DNA of 64,000 nucleotides, taken from assembly GCF_019925205.1 (NCBI RefSeq), contig NC_083568.1:28704393-28768392 (forward strand). Reading direction: 5' to 3'. The position numbers and the translations under genes were made by a program. Each line of letters starts with the position of its first letter. Within the stretch, counting starts at the first letter, position 1. The notes below the pieces were generated by a model. It had not been told where the DNA came from and made no database searches. It saw only the letters and a list, made by a program, of their open reading frames with translations. Below, one piece after another: positions 1 to 11,606 of this stretch. The stretch is from Metopolophium dirhodum (lineage: Eukaryota; Arthropoda; Insecta; Hemiptera; Aphididae).

Positions 1-163
1 GTTCGATTCCGCGCATTGCCACGTATTTGACATACACTAAATGGCACAAAGTGGAGGAATACCTATAGTCTGCATGCGCAAAACAGTAATGAGTAATACT
101 CTCTCGTGAGCCGCAGTATAGTATAAGCTCTCAGGGGTAGCCGGGTAGGTAATCAGATTTGCA
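1..163. other. Left-edge segment, repeat-derived
   Basis: No gene is visible. Bases 125-161 nearly match 19633-19669, just upstream of the second copy of the large duplication, so the duplicated block probably begins near 125. The first 20 bases resemble a tRNA T-arm, but nothing else of a tRNA is present because the window starts here. Confidence 0.4.
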
Positions 164-749
164 TGCACGTCTAACGCTTCAGACAACGACCGTATGTCAT
201 CGCCGAATTCCCATCGACAGGCAACTCAACAAACAGTCCAATGATGTGAAGCCGGTAGCACTGACGCGACAATGGACCACAAGGATTTGACATACCATTG
301 ATTTAATTCACATACATAAATATACATTTTCTAAACCCAAACAACCAATTCAGAATCAATAATACATGAGCAGTAACTAATAACCACCATCATTAACGAT
401 TTACAAATTGTAAAGATTCTAGAAGATTATACAGGAGATAAAATTTAAATACCTGGTCCTCCATTATTAAGGTCTCAGCCGAACAGTTCAAAGTATAGTA
501 TGCAATATTACTTATATGTAAACTCTTTAACCTTCAACATCTACTAGCAATCTTCAAAAGAAACAGAAAATTTAGGAACTATAGTAGTATCAACAGCTCG
601 ACTGCTGTAAAAATTGGTCTCCTACAGAACATCTTGTAAATTATTTAGAACTTCTTAAATAAATCACTAGATTTCTCTTTTTTGTCTGAACATTTTATGA
701 GTATTTTATAATTATAATTATAATTTTTTGCTGGGTATTTTCTTTTTAG

Positions 750-3700
750 ATGCAATATATTGTAAGTTGATTTTATTTTCAGCTATAATTTTATTTTATT
801 CGATATATTAGATGATAGTTTATGATAGAGATAGTTTAAGACTTCAATGTTTGTCTTAAATCATGTGTTTGTAATTTTTAGTTCAATCCATAATCTTATA
901 GCTGAACAATATTATTAATATTTTATAATTAATAACTAAAATTTTAATTTTATTACAGTCGATAAAAGTACGTAACAAATATTATTTCGTAAAATATTAA
1001 ATATTTATTTATAGAAATTTTCTTATGGTTTATTCATACAACGTTTTCGATTATGAGATGTAAGAAATGCATTTATGCTCATTTTATTAATAACAAATAG
1101 ACCTGATAAAAAAAATTGGTAGAAATAAAAATGAAAAAAATGTCTACCTAGTACAAATAAAGTGGAACTGTTTATATTTTATAAATTATATAACAAAAAC
1201 ATTTTAATTAGTGATTATAAAAAAAGTTATTGTGTTAGTCAGTTCTTTCTGTTACACTCTTTTATCGCAATATGATTTCATAATACAATGCCAATGATAT
1301 CAGAAGTCACTTAGTAATAACTCCAAATAAAAAAAATGTATTCTTACCTACTGATTTTCGGTTTCTGATGCATATTAGCCAATAAGTCCATTTAAAACCA
1401 TACAAAAGTTATGAACATTTTTTTTTGTGTTTAATAGTTTTCAATAAAACATAATATAACAATATACCATCTTTTAAATATTTGAAAAATTTTAATTTTT
1501 ACTCTACGGACTAATTTAGAGTTGAAAACTGTTTTATTCTTTCCTAAAAAACTACGTTATTGAAGTTACCGCTTAGTGGCCTTTGACTGTAGAATATTAG
1601 TAGTTCATCTGCATATTTCATAGATAGTGAATCATAATGTATAATATTATTTATTAAATATTATAATGTTTATTAATTTATTTATAGATAGAAAAAGTAC
1701 GTGCATTTTGTATTTTTAATTTTTATTAGTGTTTATTTTATGTGTCTCATAACTTTTGTAATGATATTCACCATATTCAAATGTTTAATTACTCACTGTG
1801 AGTACCATAATGAATATGAATCCATTTAGATATGGAAAACTAATATTTGGTATGAGTATATAACTACCTTTTTTCTTTTACTTTTTCGTGTGGTATCGCA
1901 ACCGAGGCGGGAATCACTGTAGTATTACTTCCACCTCAGTTGCATCGTTTATTGAACAATAACAATAACAAATAAATATTATTAAAAATAAAAGTCTCAG
2001 TTAATATAGAAATATACAAATACATATATAATATACACGCCACGGTAGTCAGAGCTATCATTTCATTATAAAGTATAAATTTACAATATTTGTAGCTATA
2101 ACTCTCTCCACAAGTTGCCTCGCACGCTCTACATCCTCCTTGACGGTCAAGATGTCCTTTGCCAGCTGATAGAAGACTCTATAGGAATCTTCAGCCCCTT
2201 GAAGAATCGTAGCCCTCTCGATCATGTCCGTGAGAAGGTCCTAAAACACAGGTCCACAGATTAAATCTGACATAATATCGTCAGCGCTCAAAGGACGCCC
2301 AGATGGCGTGTGTCCATCAGCCCTCATTGCGTCCCACCCACCACGGGCATTGGCAATGAGGGCTGATGGACACTGGTGCCGGAGCTCTGCCGATGCGGTG
2401 GAGGTAGTACTGAACTAGTATAATAGAACTCCATATTATTATCTATTCGCCTTTAATAATATATGGTATCTGGATTCTAGGCTCATAATCTATAAATATA
2501 AACTAACATTTTAAAAGTTGTTATTTATTTATCTAAATTTCGGTCGATTTCAAATAATTAGTCTATTTAACTTTTAAAATAATATTTTAAAAGCGTTTGT
2601 ATATTATTGTTATTATGTGAATAAGACTTAACGGTAGGTCCATTTAAAATAATATACATATTAATATAACAAGTTATTATTATTTTTCATTTTTTATAGA
2701 TTATATAGTGAATCGTACGTACTATTTATTATATTCAATGAAATGTTATGTAAAATATATTTAACAATAACACCAGGAAGCTACTGAAACATAATTAGTG
2801 TCGAGAACTCTTAAATGATAAGGGATCATTCCCCACCACCGCGAAATTCCATCAATTGATGGATTCTTCCCTCAAGAGTCAAGACCACAAATCATTAAAT
2901 ACTAAAATAATTATACTTATTGTAAAAACTAAAATTTCAAAATTACAAAACACGTAAATGTAGCAATCGCCTCATATTATTTAAAACAATTTTTGGCGGA
3001 GTTGGACTAATTTAATAGTAGCATTTCATAATATTACATTCTTTCAATTTTCAATTAAATTTATTCGAAAAAAATCTAAAAAAAAAACATATAATTTCAA
3101 ATATTTAGAAACAGTATTTAGAAAACACCAATTGTATTACAGTTATTTTGTATAAGTTATGCCATGATGTCAATAAAATGTTAATATAAATATTTATTTA
3201 ATATTTTAAGAAAGTACGTTTGAAAAAAACCAAAAAACTAGTGTTGATTAAATACTACTGTTTTTCAGGAATTTTGCTTTAACCTTCCCAAAGTACCAAC
3301 TAGACTCTATATGCTCCTAGAATCTATTCACAAAGTTGAAGATTGACTAATTTTTAGTGATGATAAAGGTGACGAAAAAATAACTTATTGTAAAACCAGT
3401 TCTTTCATGGGTTTCTATTTGTCTTATTTCTCTTTGGGTCCCGAATGGTGAAACGGTAAACACAAAAAATCAGATTTGGTGCATTAAATAATGTCGTTTA
3501 AACTTTGAATGCATGCTATTTATGCGTTCAATATTAAAGTAGTTAAGTAATAAATAGTTCCACAAAATTTAGGCCGAATTCAATTCGATTAAAGAGCCCT
3601 GTCCACGTTAAAGAACGAACAATTTTACAGAATTTCTATATTTTTGTTAATGAATATTGTATTTATACGTGATTACTTAAAAAATCTATGTTTAGTGACA

Positions 3701-4526
3701 TAAGTAAGATAAGTCCTGTAAGGTTTCAAATAAATTTGTAGGTTCAATTAAAATGTTTCACCGGGAAATATCATTGGAAATTGTTATAATGCAGTTTATT
3801 TTTACAGAATTTGTGTTGAGATACCATAACATTTTGAGAGGTATGTATATGATTACTGATTAGTATGACATAATACTACATTGTAATAAAATGTAAATTT
3901 ATTATAAATTCTACAATATAGTCAATAGTAGGTAACTATTATAACATAATGTCTATGCTGTGCCTAATCAATGTCAACCGGAGCATGACTGATCGTAAAA
4001 TAAGAATATGATGGTGTTTGAATACTGTTTCAATATTGTTGTTTGTATTGAATACCTACATGATAATATTAAATACAAAATAATAATTAGGGTTTATGGT
4101 GTTGGCCGGGGCCAACAATATAATTATTTATTTTTTGGGATTTTTTATTCTTTTTGACAACATTTTTATGTCTAAATAAAGTATTTGTAAGATTTATCAA
4201 AACCGGGAATTTTAAATTTTTAGTTTATGATAATAAAATATCGCAAAATTTTTATTGTTAAAATAACTACAATCGCTTTGAGTTAAATGAGATATCCCCG
4301 CGTTTGCGATAAAAATGGCTCTTACTTATATGAGTATACAATCAAATATCAAGTACCTACTATGAATTTATAATCTAATTCACATAATCAAAACCACCAA
4401 TTTATTTAATATTTTGCAGATGCTACTCCGGTTTCTAACTTCTGTCAATCTACAATTAAAGAAAACAGGAATTATTTAAAAAATATTTTTGATTTATCAA
4501 AATTATTTATCATAAATGGAATTTAA
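750..4526 (+). CDS. Copy 0: 3' part of a micro-exon secreted-protein gene
   Basis: I see six coding exons: 750-761 (12 nt), 959-967 (9), 1688-1696 (9), 2700-2714 (15), 3808-3840 (33) and 4420-4526 (terminal, stop TAA). Each lies between a T-rich AG acceptor and a GT donor (gtaagt, gtacgt or gtatgt). All join in phase 1 without a stop, and each has an equally long counterpart in gene 1. Conserved pieces include Phe-Asp-Lys across the second exon and the terminal motif P-V-S-x-F-C-x-S-x-I-K-E-N. A poly(A) signal lies at 4989. The 5' exons, with any signal peptide, must lie before the window or be lost. Function is inferred only from gene 1: a secreted salivary effector-like protein. Confidence 0.7.
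1868..2435 (-). mobile_element. Insertion in copy A carrying a coding remnant and hairpin
   Basis: Copy B lacks this stretch at 22140, so it is a later insertion or a deletion there. It starts with a T-rich run, consistent with a retrotransposed piece on the minus strand. The minus strand is open in one frame from about 2380 to a TGA at 2058, except for one internal stop near 2242, and encodes an acidic, helix-prone peptide of unknown family. A perfect 20-bp inverted repeat lies at 2310-2329 and 2354-2373. The element type is not recognised. Confidence 0.45.
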
Positions 4527-4988
4527 TATAACAATACATTAAATTGATTCTAATTGTATTTTTGGTAACTACCAACATGGATGAACATATTGAAACATTT
4601 TCACTATTTTACAGGCCCAGTAATTTTTAATTTTTATTATAATTATTATATTATATTATAAATATTATTATGGAATTTTTCCTTACATTATTTACAAAAT
4701 AAAAAATGTATTTATGATGTGGGATAGTAAAAACTATTTAAATATTTTTGTCTTCCAGTCCTAAAAGACACATTTCATATTATAATAAACCGCACAGATT
4801 TTCTATCTGCACAACTTTATTGTAATTAAATTTAACTCTTTCCCATGGATCTTATGATTGCTATTATTATTACTATTTTTAAATGTATTTCCTCCATTAT
4901 ACACATTTATATTATAATATGTATGCGTATTGATTAGTTAGCTATGTCATACAGAAACCTTTGTATTTTGTGTAGATCACTTTGAATT

Positions 4989-4994
4989 AATAAA
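4989..4994 (+). terminator. Poly(A) signal of copy 0
   Basis: AATAAA about 460 bp after the stop codon of copy 0. The hexamer and flanks are conserved in copy B at 42526, which supports a shared functional 3' end. Confidence 0.55.
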
Positions 4995-5054
4995 GTTATT
5001 ATATATATATTATACAAACTATTTTATATTTTTCTTTTTAATTTTTATAAGTAA

Positions 5055-5710
5055 CTAGCTGATTTACCCGGCGTTGCTCGGGGTTTATCCCCTACATTAA
5101 TCATACGATTTTCTAGAAGCAGTATAATAGTCGCATCCTAGCCTTCAGTATGAGCGTGGTTTTCCTTCCTATTTTAACCCAGACTTAGGACTGGCCGCAA
5201 GTTTTACTTGCTGGCATAGTTAAAACTTTTCTAACGAAAATTAAATCAAGAGAAGCTACATTGAAAACAAAATTTATTTTATTTGATCAAAGAATATGTG
5301 ACAATATAATTATTATGAATTTTTTTATAATATTTCACGATAAACAATATTTTGTGTTTTAATTTGAGGTTCATACACATAAATTATTTGCTGAGCTGAT
5401 GCCTGTTGGTAAAACAGGGAGTGTCAAATCGAGACCTGTGACTTTCAGTGTTTGCCATTGTGCTTAGTTATCGTCATAGCAAAGCAAATCTTTATTGGGA
5501 ATTGGACGCGTTTGAATTCGAACGGGTAGTCATTTGTTATCATTGGTGTTCTAGAGAAAAAAACAACATCATATTGGGATGAGCCGGAAAGAATTTTAGC
5601 TTCAATCATATGGTCCGTTGCATATTTTATTACTCTTAATCGAGTACCGTTGCATAATCTCAGTGCATTTAAATTTCTCAAATTAAATTATAGGAGTGCC
5701 AATTTTTAAA
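5055..5710 (-). mobile_element. Helitron 3' part with Pif1-type helicase fragment
   Basis: On the minus strand this ends in CTAG followed by T at 5055, preceded by a short GC-rich hairpin, as Helitrons do. The minus-strand reading frame around 5445-5690 encodes the C-terminal part of a Pif1-like Helitron helicase. Recognisable motifs are L-C-N-G-T-R-L-R-V, P-F-E-F-K-R-x-Q-F-P and F-A-M-T-I-x-K. The frame then shifts near 5445, with further helicase-like sequence continuing towards 5345. No Rep domain is present. This is a dead, truncated autonomous copy. Confidence 0.7.
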
Positions 5711-5729
5711 TACGTTACATGAGATATCG

Positions 5730-6110
5730 AGTGAGTATCAAATGTTATAAAAATATGAATTTCAAACGCTCATAAAAATTTAATTTGAATTTCTTGTAGA
5801 CATTTTTTTTTTTTGATAAAGGTAGACAAACTTATGGATAATCTTGTATTACATTTTCAAATCTTAGATTTAAAAAGAAAAATTTTTATGAATTCTCAAC
5901 TCAAAATAATTTGCTGATTTTAGTGATTTTTCCGTATTTTGTCAAGATTTGAACTTTAAATGCTTATAAATAAAAACTGACTAAGGATTTTTAATTTTTT
6001 TCATCTGCCTTTGAAGCAATAACCTAGGAGCCTTCTTTTAAATTTTCAAGAGAACATTAGCATCAAAGGTTTAAATTTTTGGTTTTATATATGTATTAAG
6101 ATGTACGTTT
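5730..6110. repeat. Dispersed AT-rich repeat (copy 1)
   Basis: Closely similar to 44610-44945 over more than 300 bp, including shared blocks around aactttaaatgcttataaa and the 'taggagcctt' motif. Non-coding in all frames. The element class is unknown. Confidence 0.6.
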
Positions 6111-6694
6111 TTTGACAATTTGACATTCCCTACAAGCGTGACTTATTATACAGATATATATATTTTAAAAGGTTACATTCCCAATTAACACAATAATGTG
6201 CTTCTACCATATCAGAACTTTGTCCCGAAAATAACGAACACAACAAAAACAGAATCAGCCAAATCGGTAGCGTAATTTCTGAGATTATCCGTTTCAAAGT
6301 ATATACCTAAGTGTAAAAGTAGTTTCACGTTTATAAAGTTAGATAATATACTATAATATTATGCAGGAAATGGGTCAATATTTTACTGAGGCAAATATGG
6401 AATCAGTGGGATAATCGGTTTTATTTTTATAAGCATTAATATAACACAGATTTCTATATAGTATTAGATAGCGAACTCCCACCTGCATGAATCGAAGCCT
6501 CAAGGTCGGTTGGCAATTGTATGGTATTTTATATGGTACCTAAATAATATTGACCATGATTTATCTTGTATTGTATTTCATTATTTATCAGTGGTGTAGT
6601 GAGGAACTTGGTGGACCTAGGGCCATAAGGTTATGTTCTAATAATAATGTTATTCATAAATAGATAGTATTAATAACTATAATAATAAATATAA
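6111..6694. other. No gene; repeat remnants
   Basis: 6210-6330 contains a phrase (aaatcggtagcgtaatttct) of the kind found inside insect Helitron-like repeats. I see no open frame, RNA gene or clear termini in the rest. Confidence 0.4.
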
Positions 6695-7631
6695 TCTATA
6701 TATAAAAATGGATCCCTATTTCCCTTGGTTATCGCATCACGCGTGAACGGCTGGACCGATTTGGCTGATTATATTTTTGTTGTATTCGTAATTTTTCAGG
6801 AGAAGGTTCTTACATAATAAAATTTTAGGAAAATATTCCGGAAAAATATAAAATTTGGATGTCAAAAAATACAACAGCAGCGTCAAATGTCAAAAAAAAA
6901 ATAAACTTAATAATATTATATTTTTGTTTATTGTAAGGTCACTATTGGTTATCTATACATATAAAATCAAAATACCACTTAGTCACTAATCGCTGTAACT
7001 CAATAACTACGCAACGTACGAACTTGAAATTTGGAATAGAGGTTCTTCTCATATTTTCACCGTGCAATAAGAAAGGATTTGCCAAAACTCGAATTTTAAA
7101 AAGGTGCTCAAATAGGGACATTGAAGTTTACATTGGAAATTTTATTTTTATTTATTAATAGTTTCCATTGGTTACAGTCAACAGTAGAAATTATTTAAGT
7201 TTATTTATTATCGGGTGCCATTGGTTTTTTGGGCAGATCAAGTACAAGCTTGCATCAAATCGAATTATTGAAAATTGCCTACCAAGGTGATTGGTGAAAG
7301 AGTTGCCCTTTCTCCGCGATCCGACGAAGTCAGATTGCCTACCAGGGTGGCTGAGTTGCATTTAATGCAGGCTGCAGCATGTTACACCAAAAAGTTGTCA
7401 AACAATCATAATTTTTGTAAGATTTGCATTTTTTTACAGGTAATGAAGTGCTATAAAAATTAATTTACTATTAATACCGCTAGAAATATTTCAATACGTT
7501 TTCATTGACCGTTTTATATATTCAATTGCCGAACACATTAAACGTTAAATTTAAATAAAAAATTATACATATCATCGTCCGAAAACAAAATAAACAACCA
7601 ATCACGGGCGAAGCTGTGACGGGTCGGCTAG
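6695..7631 (+). mobile_element. Non-autonomous Helitron-like element
   Basis: A 937-bp element that starts 5'-TC after an A (6694) and ends CTAG before a T (7632), which fits Helitron insertion between A and T without target duplication. The first 160 bp, including a block around catcacgcgtgaacggctgg, recur at 7753 and 43990. It has no coding capacity; the small frame at 7275-7463 looks incidental. Confidence 0.55.
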
Positions 7632-7752
7632 TATAATAAAAGTGTTTAAAAACATTATACTATCCTGAATGTTCGGAATAGGATGTTCCCTGCAATAACC
7701 TAGGTTCGGATAATTGAAGTTGTATTGTTTTTAATTTTAATTTTTTTTAATT

Positions 7753-8498
7753 TCAATATATAAAAATGATTTCCTTGGTCATCGCATCACGCGTGAATGG
7801 TTGGATCGATTTTGCTAATTCTTTTTTTATTGTGTTCGTAATTGTCAAGAGAAGGTTCTTATGTAATAAAATTTTAGGAAGCTTAACCGGAAAAGTAGGA
7901 AATATGGATAAAAAAACAACAACAGTGGTGCCATCTGTCCAGAAAAAAATTAACTAAATAATAAACAATTTAGTTGCAGATTAAAATAATAATATTGTAT
8001 TGTATATTACTTGCTATTGGTTACGGACATGTTTGTTGATTTGTATTATTATTTTTTGTCAATATATATATATATATATAATTTAATGTTTGTGTGTAGA
8101 TTAGACCTCTGGGAAGAAGATAGGCTAATTTAAAAATGGTTAAATTTGGTTTTAATTATTAATCTGATTTTAGTATGGTTAGGTTAGGATTTTGTATTAA
8201 TTGATTATACTAATCCACCATAGGTAGAATACGACAAACTTGGTATAACTTTTATACTTTAGACGTTAAATCATCCCGCAACAAATACAAATAATATAAA
8301 ACATATAAAACAATACCGCAGGTAGATTGCCTACCTGCTAATATACTGCTGCGAATCAGAATTTTTATTCTGGACAACGGAAAAGTTAAGATTAATTTTG
8401 AACACCGTACACCGAATATTAAATAACGAATTGAACAAAGTTTGAGTCATATAGAGTTGGTACATTTAACCAACAACGAAGTGCACGGGTTCAGCTAG
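7753..8498 (+). mobile_element. Second non-autonomous Helitron-like element
   Basis: Begins with the same 5' block as the element at 6695 and ends CTAG-T at 8498. Its last 190 bp match, in reverse complement, 62474-62660. It contains a (TA)n microsatellite near 8063-8082. The 5' terminus is less certain because the base before TC is T rather than A. Confidence 0.5.
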
Positions 8499-10278
8499 TT
8501 ACCTATAAATCACAACCTTTGAAAATTATAATATTGTTGGTGCCCGATAAGCTGTCGTGGCTGGAATACGTTGTTTTTCCCCTAGCAAGGGTCAAAGTCC
8601 CATTTCCGCGACTATCGCTGTCCCGCGCGTCTGCTTGCCCTACCGCTCGCCGCGTGTATCGTACGGATGAGTTCCCCGCGACACTTAGTCTGGTCCGGTT
8701 TTGAGAGCCGTTCGTACCGTCGTATTACACTCGTGACGACGACATTTTAATACAATCCGGTCGAACGTGCTCCGCCGGCGAAACTCGCGCATCAAACCGA
8801 CAAATAGTGCGTTACCTTACTGTCGGATACCGTTCTTGGGCCTGCATCGTGGTCCAGTATCACCATTGTACCAGCCAGGATTCCAGATAATTGCCATCAT
8901 ACCAGCCCGAGTCAATAGCATAAAGGTTAGGTCTTAATATCATTACAATTTGTTGGACGTCCGTCATTGAACAAAATATGTTCACCCGAATTATTATGTA
9001 ATATCTTCACCGCCGCCGCATTGTATAACATAATATACAAATTGTATTATTAATATTTTTTTGTTCGCCTTATAACATGATTCATCGTCTTTAGCGATAT
9101 ATTATTATTATTATTATTTACAAAATTTGTGAATTGTTAGGGTATTTTTTTTACCATCGACGTTTGGTGTTATAATTATTTCTTATTAAATCTTTATTAT
9201 TTTGTAAGGTTACCACGTTCCTATATATTTTTCTTTTACCACCTTTTACATTTTTATTTAGTCCACTGTTATCGCACGGCTAGTGCCTGTACATCGCCAA
9301 GACAGTAAGCGATCGCCCGTGAGCGGGCAATACATGACGACAATTTACGCCGTCAAATTGCACGGCTGCTCAAACCAGGTTGCCCCCAAACAAAATGTAT
9401 GACTCCAACCGTCAGCTGCTTACTGTAGCAATGGCTACAAGAAAATTGAACAACTCGTAAAAGATACATTTTCCACCGTGAGTATTGCGACGATTGATTA
9501 GTGACAGTAATACCGTTTGGCCACGTAGTTTTTAGTAATTATTATTAATAATTAGTATTATTTATTAAACAGCATTACTCGCTAAGTATTACTTTATAAT
9601 ACTCGTACCTATATTACTCATGATCCATCTATTTGCCTCACATTAGTTTTTCCGTTGTTTTTTCCGCTATCAAAATTGTACTAAGTTTGACAGTGATGGG
9701 TACACTGTCACGCTGATATCATACCATAAAAATACTTTGTAGATAAAGTTCACTAAAATAGACAACCACCTAGGGCATAAAACCTAATTTGAGCCACGGC
9801 CGTTACAATTCCTTTTATAGGTACCTAAGGGCGTCTGCAGGGGAGTCAAGTACTGGCAATTAACCACCTTAGATTTTTCTGGGTCAATTATCACAATCAT
9901 TATTAGGGCTGGAATTGTAATGTCTTAAAAAAAGGTATAATATAATATGTCATAACTTTGTTCAGAATCTAAAAGAGTATACAAGAATTTATCATAATAT
10001 TATATGCAGGTAAATAATCTCATCCAAAAAGCAACGCTTGTGCGTGAGCGGATGAGCTAATTCGTGCTTCTCATAACAATATAGAGGTTTTGAACACTAA
10101 CATATTTTATATTTATTACGAATAACTATCGATCTTATAATATAGTATCTGCCTATATTTTGAGCATTTACTACCTCTAAAGTCTAGTTATTAAACCTGA
10201 CACATCTTGATTGATTAGTAAATAATATTTATATTTGCATAACGTATATGTATTATAAGATGTCGATTAATATTCCAG
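8499..10278. other. Intergenic stretch with a GC-richer patch, no gene seen
   Basis: 8519-8900 and 9280-9500 are clearly richer in GC and CpG than the surroundings. They could be an old retroelement 5' UTR or a former promoter, but I find no termini, TATA box or extended frame. The rest is AT-rich with short ATT repeats near 9103. Confidence 0.4.
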
Positions 10279-10515
10279 TGCGACATCAAACAGATACGCA
10301 AAGTCTACGCCCCGCAGATATACGGCATGTATTTAGAACGCAAGGTGTCCAGGAGAAGAAACTGTACCACGTGACCTCTGAGGCCAACGCCCTGGAGTCA
10401 CTGGAGAGCGGACTCGACTAGAGGCGCACTGAGCACGCTAAGTTCGGGTGTGGCGTGTCGTTCAGTAGCGATGCTGACTACGCTAACTATTATGCAAATA
10501 GTTACTCCAGTAAAG
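10279..10515 (+). pseudogene. PARP catalytic-domain pseudo-exon
   Basis: After an AG acceptor at 10278, the frame encodes a peptide with I-R-K-V-Y-A-P-Q-I-Y and Y-L-E-R-K. This is followed, after a frameshift near 10350, by K-L-Y-H-V-T-S-E-A-N-A and then G-V-S-F-S-S-D-A-D-Y-A. These correspond to the start of the poly(ADP-ribose) polymerase fold, the NAD-binding His motif and the Tyr motif. An in-frame TAG (about 10419) replaces the usual Trp after the Leu-Asp. A GT donor follows at 10516, so this is a copied genomic exon rather than a processed cDNA. The similarity is to PARPs of the TIPARP/PARP12 type, judged from memory of the family. Not functional as it stands. Confidence 0.6.
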
Positions 10516-11414
10516 GTATAATAATATAATATAATAGTGTTTATTATTCATGTTTGTTTGTCGATTAAATAATAAGCATCACAAAACGAATCATACCCAC
10601 TAAAAAAATCGTTGTTAAAATATTCGGATGTTGACTGAATCTTTTTTTACTTCTTTGTTACCCTTCACTATGTTTCACACTTTATTTAGAGGATATCAGT
10701 GCATCATAGCCTTTTATTTAAAAGTGAGTTAACATATCTATCTATAATAATATTACAATTGTACAATGTCCATAGATCAAAAATGTACACAGTTATTCAA
10801 AAAGTAAAAAACATAAAAAATGATAAAAAAAAAAAAAATAGGAACCTAGGAAAAATAAATTGTTATGTTTTTGAATGGCTTCAAATTATGTAAAATATTC
10901 AAAATATTCAAAACGTCAATACTTTTATTTTTTATCGTTTGTCATTACCTTTCAATGTAACTGTACCTTGTTCTTGTTAATTATATTATAATAGAATCGT
11001 TTTCGATCTCTGGCATAGTCGTGCGCACGGGGGGAGGGATAAAAGGGTTATTATCCAGATAAAGTACATATTTTTACAACTTGATTAATAATAATATGTA
11101 ATTTTATTTATTTTAATGTGTTCGTGGACTTATACATGTACCTATTTTCATTATGCAGATTACAGATCACAATGTTTGGTTCTTATGATATGCTGCACAT
11201 GAGTGTTTTCCGTGTAAATGTTACAATATCCCCACAAAAATGACCAATTTACGCCATTGAATGCATGCCACGTAAGCATGGGCGAGGCACATGCATTGGA
11301 TTTAATGTTAGATAATAAATAGTAAATAAACATTGTTTACTCAGGCGTTCAAAAAAAAAAAAAAAAATAAACATGGCGTTCACTATTTTTCTTATACATA
11401 TATGATAGATGCCT

Positions 11415-11421
11415 TATAAAA
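11415..11421 (+). promoter_or_regulatory. TATA box of gene 1
   Basis: TATAAAA lies 83 bp before the gene 1 start codon. The 250 bp around it are conserved upstream of gene 2 (50040-50310) and, in decayed form, at 46612-46920, which suggests a shared core promoter. Confidence 0.6.
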
Positions 11422-11503
11422 GAAGTCGAGAAATACTATTTTCTTTTATTCATTCTTCGACGTTCAGATTATCATTTTTATTGTTTTCTTATATAAATTC
11501 AAA

Positions 11504-11606
11504 ATGGTTTTTTTTAAACATAGTTTAATGACGTTTACAATTCTAGGTATTGCAATTTGGGTTATGCCTGCAGCTACTTCAAATCAAAAAGTACAAAAGT
11601 TAAAAG
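11504..11606 (+). CDS. Gene 1 exon 1: secretory signal-peptide cassette
   Basis: This 103-nt exon runs from ATG to a GTATGG donor and encodes 34 residues plus one base. It is a textbook signal peptide: N-terminal M-V-F-F-K-H, a hydrophobic core, then P-A-A-T-S as a likely cleavage region. The gene 2 counterpart at 50315-50414 begins M-I-F-F-K-H and differs at several core positions but keeps length and phase. A highly conserved signal exon followed by tiny divergent exons is the published hallmark of aphid KQY/KHI cassette effectors. Confidence 0.85.

Larger units (their letters stand above)
164..5054 (+). repeat. Segmental duplication, copy A (3' half of a micro-exon gene)
   Basis: This block aligns almost end to end with 20254-24534 plus 42337-42590, with exons, introns and 3' UTR in the same order. 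Differences are mostly substitutions and short indels, apart from one insertion of about 570 bp here (1868-2435) and one of about 270 bp in the other copy (23565-23835). Because copy A has no LINE or retrovirus, it supplies the empty-site sequence (around 4780-4800) for the nested insertion in copy B. Confidence 0.85.

Noticed and set aside
1..22. tRNA 3' end
   Set aside because: Only a T-arm-like phrase is present at the window edge; no cloverleaf can be built, and it may be a SINE or chance.
8519..8704. 61-residue frame in the GC-rich patch
   Set aside because: No homology, no splice or promoter context; the Arg/Ser/Pro content reflects GC composition.
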